Positions 1 through 8,138 of a stretch of 64,000 nt of DNA are shown here, in pieces. The stretch is from QHXW01 sp035297145 (GTDB lineage Bacteria; Acidobacteriota; Terriglobia; Bryobacterales; Bryobacteraceae): positions 1 through 64,000 of the forward strand of contig DATGZN010000085.1 of assembly GCA_035297145.1 (NCBI GenBank), read 5' to 3'. The notes beneath the pieces are model-generated. The model searched no databases, was not told where the DNA came from, and saw only the letters and a list, made by a program, of their open reading frames with translations. The translations under genes and the position numbers were made by a program. Numbering within the stretch: position 1 is the first letter of the stretch; every line of letters starts with the position of its first letter.

Positions 1-83
1 GGTTGCTCTCCAGCATGGCCCGCCTCCGCTTCGCCAACCGGTACCGAGTATGCGCTACAGTCGGTTTGCTGGTCGAGGAATTT

Positions 84-1516
84 TCATCGAACGGCGAGGT
101 GTGTCTTAACTGTTTGTGTCAGCCGAGGGGACAAGCGCAGAAACCAGCCCTCAACTGTTGAATCGCAGCCATCGAGCCTAGCGAGTTGTTGCTTCCACCT
201 ATCCACAGGGAGCCGCAGGGAGATCCAACTCCCGAGTAGCAGAACGAGCGCATCAAGCGCGTCACCCTCCTGGTCCTCGATAGCTTTAGTGGCGACGTCG
301 TCTGGGATCGGCATCACGAACGGCGAGGATTTCAAGGCTTTGAGGATGGCCTTCCTCGCGGTCCTATGCGCACCTGTGTCTCCCTTGTATGAGACGCGCC
401 GTCTCAGAAGGTGATCCCGAACCGTCGCGCCAGGGAAGCCTTCGACAAGAACGGTGGGCTTCTGGAGCGCCATCCATCCCCATGGCAAGATGCAAGGTCC
501 TTCTTTGGAAAGTGGGAGAAGCACTTCCCGCGCGCCGTAGATGGTTTGCCGGTAGAGTTGCTCAAATAGTGGGAACCAGGTGGTTTGGTTATCCTTGTCC
601 ACCTGGCGCCGTTGTCCCCAAGGCACTCCTGCTCGTTTTGTCAGTTCCCTTGCCTCGTCGCGAAGCATCGTTGGGTCGCCTTCACGACCGCACCATCCGA
701 GCCATTCCTGCCAGCTATTTAGTTTCAACGCACACGCAGTCTCTTTGGCGATGCCGAACGGGAAGTCGAGCGACCACCAGCCCGGGCCTCGGTTAATCAA
801 CCCTGGAAGATCGCGTCGGCATATTTTGTCCGCAGTGTTTTCGGTCCAGCCACACCGAAGTCCGACGTTCTTGCCGGGCAACCATGTTGCGACCCAGATC
901 TTCCTGTTGCCACACCGACCCTCCTCGCCGCCGCTGAAATCCACGCCATAGACCGGGCACTCCGGTGGGGGCCAGCCTTCACAGCTAGGATCCATGGGCG
1001 ATGACGTTTCGTCCGGCGCAGCTACCAGCGGCACTGCAGAGTGTGAAACATGTAGGTCCACGACACCAGCGCAGGCGAGGTCCTCAAAAGACTCAGCACC
1101 GAAGTCCCAATATGTGAACGACACCTGCCCCTTGAAAACGTTGGCCGCCCCGAGTTTGCTTTTCCAGTTACAGCCGGGAATCTTGTTAAGCGACTCGAAC
1201 CTAACCTGGATCGGGTTGCGGATATGCCACCATGCAACAAATTCCCCGCGATCTCGGTATAGCTCCCTGGTTGCAGGTTCGTCGGGTGCCTTCGTAGTTC
1301 GATCAATCACTTCGGCGATGATCGCCTCCGCTGTCTCTGCCGCAAGCAGGATGCAGATCCCAGGGCCGTCCCAATCCGCGCCAGGCTTGTGCGTGCCGAA
1401 CCATGCTTCGCGGTCTGAGAGCCGTCGGCGAGATCCAAAATCCTCTCCAACTCCAGGAGTGGTGATGGCCCACCGCCGACAGTGAATTTTGCAATGAAAT
1501 GCTTGTGCTTGGGCAT
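84..1516 (-). pseudogene. DUF429-like protein, probable N-terminal frameshift
   Basis: The main open frame (84-1310, 408 codons) starts at an in-frame GTG. It carries VYGVDFSGG near residue 121 and, near the C-terminus, EDQEGDALDALVLLLGSW, which together look like DUF429, a family with a predicted RNase H-like nuclease fold and unknown role. The same frame stays open and protein-like upstream of 1310 (reading SDREAWFGTHKPGADW) to about 1519 but has no start codon there. A different frame offers an ATG at 1516 (MPKHKHFIAKF). I infer that the real gene starts at 1516 and suffered a frameshift between about 1400 and 1500, or that the read contains an error. It lies 43 bases downstream of kdpA, where kdpB would be expected, and does not look like a Kdp component. 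Confidence 0.5.
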
Positions 1517-1558
1517 ACCGTCAGCCGACCAACATTGTACTTGAACGCAAAGTCACCG

Positions 1559-3325
1559 TTACCGAAACAGAGCCCCCGCGTTCATCAGGAATTGCTCGAC
1601 GATGGGGCCGAGTGTCAGGGACGGGAAGAAGGTCAGGGCGGTGACCAGGACGATGGTTCCCAGAAGCAGGCCGACGAAGAGAGGACCTTTGGTGGGCATG
1701 GTGCCGCTGGTGGCCACTAGGCGCCGCTTGCGTGCCAGGCTGCCGGCTACGGCCAGCGCGGGAATGATGACCAGGAAGCGGCCGATCAGCATTTCCAGTC
1801 CGAGCGTCAGATTGAACCACGGCGTATTGGTGTTCAGCCCCGCGAAGGAACTGCCATTGGTGGCGACGGCGCTGGCGTTTGCGTAGAGAATCTCGCTCAG
1901 TCCATGAGGGCCGGTGTTAGTCAGATTGGATATGGGCGGGCCCGCGGGATTCCAGTAGCTGGCGTGGGAGAACTGAGCGATGACACTGGCGCTGGAGAAC
2001 AACACGATGGCGGCGGCGGTGGCCACAAATGAAATCATGACCATCTTCATCTCCCTGGCCTCGATTTTTTTGCCCAGGTATTCGGGCGTGCGGCCCACCA
2101 TCAGACCTGCGATGAAGACCGCCATCAGGACCATCAGAATCATGGAAACCAGGCCAGTGCCTGTGCCTCCGAAGACCACCTCGCCGCTTTTGAGATTGAG
2201 CATCTGCACCAGTCCGGAGAGCGGCATGAAGCTATCGTGCGCGCTGTTCATGGCTCCATCCGCGGAGGCTGTGCTGACAACCGAAAACAGGGCGGATGCC
2301 GCGGCGCCGAACCGGACCTCCTTGCCTTCCATGTTTGCTCCTGGAATGCCAGCTTGATGGAGCGCCGGATTTCCTGACTGTTCGTTCCAGGCCGCGATAC
2401 AACATCCACAGACAAAGAAGATGGCCATGGCGATAAACAGCGCCCAGCCTTGCCCCTGGTCATTGACCATCCGGCCGAATGTGTAGGTCAGAGCCGCGGG
2501 GATGGCAAGGATGAGAAGCATCTCGACGAAATTAGCCAGGGGTGTTGGGTTCTCGAATGGATGAGCTGAATTGGCGTTGAAGAATCCGCCGCCGTCGCCA
2601 CTGAGGAGCTTGATCGGCTCCTGTGAGGCGACCGGCCCGAGCGCAATTTTCTGGGTGGCACCCTCCAAGGTTGTGGCGGCCGGGTATGGCCGGAAGTTCT
2701 GAATGACGCCCTGAGAGGCCAGAAACAGCGCGCCGATCAAGGAAAGGGGAAGCAAGATGTACAGGACGCTGCGGGTCACATCCACCCAGAAGTTACCCAA
2801 TCTCCCGGTACTCTGGCGGATGAAACCGCGAATCAGAGCAACGGCAACAGCCATGCCGGCGCCTGCTGAAGTGAAGCTTTGCACGGCGACTCCCAGCATC
2901 TGGGACAGGTAACTCAGGGTGGTTTCTCCCGCGTACGACTGCCAACTGGTGTTCGTCATGAAGCTGACTGCGGTGTTGAACGCCAGATCAGGCGTGAGTG
3001 GGATGCTGCCGCGGGGAGCGAGGGTTGTGCCGAATCGGAGCGGATTAAACGGCAGGACGCCTTCGAGGCGCAGTAACGCGTAAAACAGGAGGAAGTTGGC
3101 GAGTCCGAAGGTGAGACACGAGCCGGCGTACGCGGTCCAGGATTGCTCGATGGCCGGGTTCACTCCGCAAACACGGTAGATGAGACGCTCCAAGGGGCCG
3201 AGGGCGCGCGAAAGCAGGTGCCGTTTTCCTTCGAAAACATTGGCCATGTACGCGCCAAGCACTCTGGTGATCGCCAGCAAGACGGCGAGGAAGACAATCA
3301 ACTGGAAGAGAGCGATCCAGGGCAT
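1559..3325 (-). CDS. kdpA: Potassium-transporting ATPase, channel subunit KdpA
   Basis: KdpA is the K+-selective channel-like subunit of the high-affinity KdpFABC pump in the inner membrane. The 588 residues (E. coli 557) are full length and strongly hydrophobic. The first selectivity-filter region is clear (TNTSWQSYAGE, residues 124-134), followed by GGFFNANSAHPFENPTPLA and GLMVGRTPEYLGKKIE, all typical of the family. The ATG start at 3325 begins MPWIALFQLIVFL, a normal first membrane segment. The odd point is context: kdpB and kdpC normally follow in the same operon, but the downstream gene is a DUF429-like protein, and no KdpF peptide is visible upstream. A lone KdpA cannot pump K+ without KdpB, so either the partners are elsewhere or this is a leftover of a broken operon. 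Confidence 0.95.
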   Translation of the reverse strand: MPWIALFQLIVFLAVLLAITRVLGAYMANVFEGKRHLLSRALGPLERLIYRVCGVNPAIEQSWTAYAGSCLTFGLANFLLFYALLRLEGVLPFNPLRFGTTLAPRGSIPLTPDLAFNTAVSFMTNTSWQSYAGETTLSYLSQMLGVAVQSFTSAGAGMAVAVALIRGFIRQSTGRLGNFWVDVTRSVLYILLPLSLIGALFLASQGVIQNFRPYPAATTLEGATQKIALGPVASQEPIKLLSGDGGGFFNANSAHPFENPTPLANFVEMLLILAIPAALTYTFGRMVNDQGQGWALFIAMAIFFVCGCCIAAWNEQSGNPALHQAGIPGANMEGKEVRFGAAASALFSVVSTASADGAMNSAHDSFMPLSGLVQMLNLKSGEVVFGGTGTGLVSMILMVLMAVFIAGLMVGRTPEYLGKKIEAREMKMVMISFVATAAAIVLFSSASVIAQFSHASYWNPAGPPISNLTNTGPHGLSEILYANASAVATNGSSFAGLNTNTPWFNLTLGLEMLIGRFLVIIPALAVAGSLARKRRLVATSGTMPTKGPLFVGLLLGTIVLVTALTFFPSLTLGPIVEQFLMNAGALFR

Positions 3326-3517
3326 AAGCCGGACGTTCGTGGACTAAAAGGGAATCAGATGCCAATAGCAGCATATAACGGCGGGCATGAAGAAGTCGTT
3401 AACAAAGAATTGAGAGTTCCTTGCGGATGGGCTGGCTCGGTTTCCTACTCCTCTTGACGTTCTACAGAGATGTATGCATACTGTTTCTGTAGACAGCCAA
3501 GAGGAGAGGGCCATCCC

Positions 3518-3675
3518 ATGACCTGGACTCGCGTTATTCACTTCCAGCTTGCGCTCGGCGTTTGGCAGTGGCCGGCTCGATCGCGATCTCGCGAACGAGT
3601 TGCGCTCGCATATGGAAATGGAGACAGAGGCGAATGTGCGGCGGTGCGAGCGACCGAAAAGGCAAAATTGTGCAG
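3518..3675 (+). pseudogene. Remnant of a MacB-like (ADOP) permease N-terminus
   Basis: An ATG at 3518 opens MTWTRVIHF. One frame over, starting at about 3576, the sequence reads LDRDLANELRSHMEMETEA followed by NVRR, the typical start of the large acidobacterial MacB/FtsX-type permeases (ADOP family). These begin with a short helix, then a [L/D]-D-R-[DE]-L-x-x-E-L-R-x-H pattern. The similarity then stops and a stop codon follows. Only some 30-50 codons of a roughly 800-codon gene remain, with a frameshift, so this is a dead fragment. I recognise it by family knowledge; no search was run. Confidence 0.5.
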
Positions 3676-3910
3676 AATTGTGACCAATTGTGAGGGGGGT
3701 GTCCCTACAAAAGTCCCTACAGTCCAAGACTCCTTTTTGAACAGCTCGACCGCAAAGCTGCCCGTCGGAAGTTCGGCTACAAAAGGAACTCTTTCATACG
3801 GTCACAGACCTAGTCGTCTGACGACGCAGCGGTCGCATACCGACAAAGCTGCCCCTGTTCTCAGCGCGTAAGCCGAATGCAGCCGTACTTCAGCAGCCAG
3901 AGAATGTGCC

Positions 3911-5648
3911 TCAGCACTGTATCGGGTGATGTCCGTTCCGTGTCGCCAGCTCAATAAGGTGTCCAACACGCAAGGCCGGCGGCTGACCGGAAGAGTGCTT
4001 TCGTGCAGTTTCGACAAGTGCGGCTGCCAGGGCGCTGTCTAAGACCCGCAGGCCATCGTCAAGGTCAGCCGACCACATGGGAATGGTCGGGGTGGCGTCG
4101 CGCGGCGTGCTTTCCGCAACGGCGATGTGATCTTCATTGCCGAGCCCTCGAGTGGCATAATGCCCGTAAATCCTGAAATAGGCCGGCTGATCGAAGCGGC
4201 GGGGGGTTGCGGGGCAAGGTATAGTGTTTGCGATTGCCATGAGTTCTGCAAACAGCGCGTCATACTGTCCGGCGACTGCCTTATAACCAAAATGTTCCAC
4301 GGCACGCATTCTCGATTGCCGGCTCATCAGTGCTCGTAGCTCCGGGTTTCGGATCAGTTCGTGAAGCCGGTCTCTCATGGCCCCAGGATCCATCGCAATT
4401 GACTGACCCAATGAGATATGGTCAAATTCCCATCCCAGAACATCACCTGTGCCCTCGTACTCCGCTTTGCAGTCTGCCCAGATAGTCGGAACGAGGAACC
4501 CCGTCTCGCCATCGACCACGGTGTCTCGATACCCATCCCAGTCGGAGACGATCTGTGGCACTCCGCAGGACATCGCCTCAATGGGTGTGAGGCCGAAACT
4601 CTCCTGAATACTGTCGCTCGGCGACACGAAAATGTCTGCGGCCGCCAACAGCAGCGTCTTGTTTTCGTCTGTAATTCCTCGCCTGATAACGACGTTCTTC
4701 TGCACGCCAAGCGCGCGGGACCTGTCGATTAGCGCTTTGAATGACAATTCGCGTCCCGTACCGGCAATCACCAACAGGACTGAGGCCTTGGAGTTGTCCG
4801 CGACGAGGTTTCGGAGAATTGACAAAAGTGGAATCAGGTCGGCCTTCATTGCCGAGACGTAACCTAGGTAAAGCAACACGATAGCGTCCTTCGGCAGTCC
4901 CAGCTTTTTGCGGAGTGGGGCCTTCTCGCGTGGGACGAGCGCGTCAGTGTTGACGCAGAGCGGTATGACGTCAGTGCGCTGCGGAAAAGCGAGGTTGGTG
5001 TTGAAGTCGGAGTTAAACGTTTCAGCTAAATGCGCCAGCAGATGCTGCATTGCACGCTGGCTTTGTTTTGGTTGTGCAGACGAGAGAGTCACACGGATAT
5101 AGACGGGTGAGCAGCAAACGGGTGAATTGGTCCCATAGAAGAGAATGAATACTAAAACCGTGCTGCACGCTGGCAATTGGATACACTCGAGACGAGAAGC
5201 GCTCTCGTATACGCCCGACAGTCGGCATCTCGCCACGCGCGTCAAACCAGATGTCCGGTTCGAGACGGCGGAGTCCCCCCTCGACAACCTGTCGCCCGGA
5301 GACTATCTCAGCAGGACGGCCATTCAGAACCAGGGGAGCGCCGGCCTGCCAGTGCGCGGCGGCTTCCTGCATGCCGGCTTCCACAATGAAAACGAAGCGG
5401 CTTGCCCGGCTGTTTCCTAGAATGGCCTCAAAGAGAGAATCCATGCTTACCCCAACACCCCTGACAAATGGCTGGGGCGCGTGCGGGTCTATCTCCCGAC
5501 GAGCTTTGGCCTCGAGCCGCTGCAGGAGTCCGGGACCATCCCTCCGGACATCGGAATGCGCCTCTCCTGGGATCCAGTGCAGCAAACTGGCGACGGTCGG
5601 CGCTGCGGCGTCTACATGAGCATTGTGGGAGGTGGGTATCATTGCCAT
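3911..5648 (-). pseudogene. Family 4 glycosyltransferase split by a frameshift
   Basis: Two overlapping minus-strand frames make one glycosyltransferase. The first (5648 to about 5080) encodes the N-terminal half, ending GFSIHSLLWDQFTRLLL then CDSLVC. The second (about 5083 to 3911) continues with SSAQPKQSQRAMQHLLAHL and holds the GT-B catalytic half: LLYLGYVSAMK, VIAGTGREL and the family-4 signature ESFGLTPIEAMSCGVPQIV (E-x7-E) followed by GYRDTVVDGETGFLVPT. The join implies a single frameshift near 5080. Together they would give about 580 residues. The N-terminal 68 codons of the second frame alone do not look like protein. It would transfer a sugar from a nucleotide donor, probably for a surface glycan; acceptor unknown. 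The break may be real or a sequencing slip. Confidence 0.75.
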
Positions 5649-5795
5649 TCTCGTGGAGAACGTGGAAGGAGCGGGCGATACCTTGATCGCGGCGGCGTAA
5701 CGCTCTCCACTTGCAGTTCATGATAACCTACGAACCGCATTGCGATGACCTGAGGTCTGAGGATTAGCCGCCCTTGCTGGTTTACACTCAGGTAG

Positions 5796-7502
5796 ATGTA
5801 CGCGGTTGTTTTCTTCGGCGCTCTATTCGTGCAGGCGACCCCGCTGGTTGAGGCTCAGGCGCTCCTGAACCAGGGGAAGTTGGCTGATGCCGAGAGCGCG
5901 GTGCGCCGGTATCTGGACACGGATCGAGATTCCGCGGACGCGCACTATCTGCTCGGTTATATCCTGTTCAAAGAGCAAAAGCCCAAGGAGTCGATCGAGG
6001 AATACACCACAGGTGCGCGGTATCGCGCGCCGGGTGCACTCGATCTGAAGTTAATCGGCTGTGATTACTTTTTGCTGGAAGATTACGACAACGCCGATAA
6101 ATGGCTCACCCATTCGGCCAAGATGAATCCGCGGGATGCGATCACGCAGTATTTCCTGGGACGGTCCAAATACAACGAGAAGCATTTCGATGAAGCCGTC
6201 AGCGCATTCAGGGAGTGCTTGCGGCTGGATCCGAAGTATGTCGGAGCCGCGGATAACCTGGGGCTGGCGTACGAGGGGCTGGGCAAGATAGACGAGGCGA
6301 TCGAAGCGTACAAGGCTGCCATCGCCGCGGCCAATGGCGCGGACGCAAAGCCATATTTCGATCTAGGCTCTCTGTTGTTGGAGAACGGGAAGACGCAAGA
6401 CGCGCTGCTGAATCTGGTGCAAGCGGTGCGGATTAAGCCGGGCGACGCGGGAGCGCATCGCGAACTGGGCAAGGCTTACCTGGAGCTCAATCGTTTGCCG
6501 GAGGCACAAACTGAGCTGGAAAAGGCAGTGCAACTGGCGCCTGAAAACGGTCCGACCCATTTTCTGCTGGCAAAAGTTTTTCGCAAGCGCGGCATGGAGG
6601 ACCAGGCTCGCATCGAAACCGAGCGCTTCACAGCGCTGACGGGGGCGCATTCGTCGCCAGAGACTCCGTTGCAGGAGGCGCGGTCTCTGCTGGAACAGGG
6701 TAAATTGCCCGAAGCGGAGAAGATCATGCGTGAGTATCTGGAAGTGCACAAGAGTTCCGCGGACGCGCACTTTCTGTTCGGATACATTTTATTCAAGGAA
6801 GGAAACGCCAAGTCCTCCCTTGCGGAGTACACGGAAGGCGCGAAGTATCGCAAGCCAAGCGCGGTCGATCTGGAAGTGGTAGCTAGCGACTACGTGCTGT
6901 TGAAGGATTATCCGGATGCCGACAAGTGGTTCAGCAAAGCGGTGGAATGGAATCCCAAAGACGCGCTGGGCTGGTATTACCTGGGCCGCACTAAATACAA
7001 CGAGAACCGGTTCGAGGAAGCCATTGCGGCCTTCGAGCAGTGCTTGAAGCTGGAACCGCGGAACGTCAAAGCGGAAGACAATCTCGGACTTTCCTACGAG
7101 GGTCTGAATCGGTACGAGGAAGCCATTGCCACTTACCGCACGGCAATTGATTGGCAGAAGGACGCAGCGGTAAAGAATTCAGGGCCGTTCCTGGATTTGG
7201 GCGGGCTCCTGGTGGACACAGACCATTCGGAGGAAGGTTTGCCGTTGTTGATGGAAGCTGAGCGCCTTGCTCCGGAGGATTATAAAGTACACAGACAACT
7301 CGGCAAAGCCTACGCGCATCTCAACCAGCTCGAAAAGGCGCGAACGGAGCTGGAACAGGCGGCGGAGCTGGCGCCCGAAAACGCACCGGTGCATTTTATG
7401 CTCTCGCAGGTGTACCGGCGGCAGGGTTTGCTGGAGAAGGCGAAGACGGAGAGCGACCGGTATGCCGCGCTGACGGGGACGAAATCGACGCCGGTGAATT
7501 AG
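5796..7502 (+). CDS. Exported TPR protein with an internal two-fold duplication
   Basis: The N-terminus (MYAVVFFGALFVQATPLVEA) is a plausible signal peptide. The rest is TPR repeats: pairs such as DAHYLLGYILFKEQKPKES and AADNLGLAYEGLGKIDEAI. The 568 residues consist of two long similar halves. The first, starting at ALLNQGKLADAE, and the second, starting at SLLEQGKLPEAE about 285 residues later, match block by block (NADKWLTHSAKMNPRDA against DADKWFSKAVEWNPKDA; YNEKHFDEAVSAF against YNENRFEEAIAAF). TPR arrays bind protein partners; the partner here is unknown, probably periplasmic. The next genes (a small exported protein and a cytochrome with C-terminal TPRs) run in the same direction and may be co-transcribed. 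Confidence 0.85.
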   Translation: MYAVVFFGALFVQATPLVEAQALLNQGKLADAESAVRRYLDTDRDSADAHYLLGYILFKEQKPKESIEEYTTGARYRAPGALDLKLIGCDYFLLEDYDNADKWLTHSAKMNPRDAITQYFLGRSKYNEKHFDEAVSAFRECLRLDPKYVGAADNLGLAYEGLGKIDEAIEAYKAAIAAANGADAKPYFDLGSLLLENGKTQDALLNLVQAVRIKPGDAGAHRELGKAYLELNRLPEAQTELEKAVQLAPENGPTHFLLAKVFRKRGMEDQARIETERFTALTGAHSSPETPLQEARSLLEQGKLPEAEKIMREYLEVHKSSADAHFLFGYILFKEGNAKSSLAEYTEGAKYRKPSAVDLEVVASDYVLLKDYPDADKWFSKAVEWNPKDALGWYYLGRTKYNENRFEEAIAAFEQCLKLEPRNVKAEDNLGLSYEGLNRYEEAIATYRTAIDWQKDAAVKNSGPFLDLGGLLVDTDHSEEGLPLLMEAERLAPEDYKVHRQLGKAYAHLNQLEKARTELEQAAELAPENAPVHFMLSQVYRRQGLLEKAKTESDRYAALTGTKSTPVN

Positions 7503-7569
7503 GGGACCGCTTCCTTCGGGCGCGGCTCAGAATGGCGGCCTCAGCCCGGGTGAGGTTTGGGAGGTTATC

Positions 7570-8076
7570 ATGCGGAGTTGTTTGTTTAGTATCGTGGCGA
7601 TTCTTGGCGCATCGCAAATCGCATCCGCGCAAGGATCCAAGCATTTTATCCAGGCCGAATTACTCAAAACGATCAAAGCGAAGAAGGCCAAGGTGGGAGA
7701 TGCGGTCAAAGCGCGCGCCGTTCAGGCGGTCATTATGCCCGGCGGTGTCACGATTTCGGAGGGCTCGACGCTGGTGGGCGAGGTCCGTGTTGTAGATGAG
7801 AAATCGCTCGCGATTTCATTTGACCAGGTGGAAATCAAGGGGAACACGACGCCCGTGAAGCTGTCGATTCGGGGGGCTATGATGCCGGAGCAGGCCAGCT
7901 TTTCTGCCGGGAGGGCACCAAGCAGCTCGGTAGGGCAGACCGCTTCCGTGATCGGCATGCCGGGGGTCAACCTGGAGGTGGATGAAGGACCGCAGCACGC
8001 CTCGAAGTTTGTTTCGGCCGATAAGGCGCTGGAGCTGAAGTCCGGACTGCAATTGATGCTGGCGGTGGTGGAATAG
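7570..8076 (+). CDS. Small exported protein of unknown function
   Basis: I do not recognise a named family. The 168 residues begin with a signal peptide (MRSCLFSIVAILGASQIASA) and continue as a probable beta-rich domain: KVGDAVKARAVQAVIMPGG, then VTISEGSTLVGEVRVVDEK and SLAISFDQVEIKG. The order (a pair of strands, a PGG turn, GSTLVGEV) resembles small secreted proteins common in Acidobacteriota. The ATG at 7570 follows a good ribosome site (GGGAGGTT, 5 bases spacing). It sits between the duplicated TPR protein and the multihaem cytochrome on the same strand, so it may belong to that group. No catalytic motif is visible. Confidence 0.7.
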   Translation: MRSCLFSIVAILGASQIASAQGSKHFIQAELLKTIKAKKAKVGDAVKARAVQAVIMPGGVTISEGSTLVGEVRVVDEKSLAISFDQVEIKGNTTPVKLSIRGAMMPEQASFSAGRAPSSSVGQTASVIGMPGVNLEVDEGPQHASKFVSADKALELKSGLQLMLAVVE

Positions 8077-8138
8077 GCGGACCGGTTCTGGCTGGCAAGA
8101 TTTTCCAGATTTGGGCCCTGCTGGCGATTGCCACGATC

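Noticed and set aside
3427..3492. Short hydrophobic 21-codon frame MGWLGFLLLLTFYRD as a possible kdpF
   Set aside because: It is on the opposite strand to kdpA and lacks the usual KdpF pattern.
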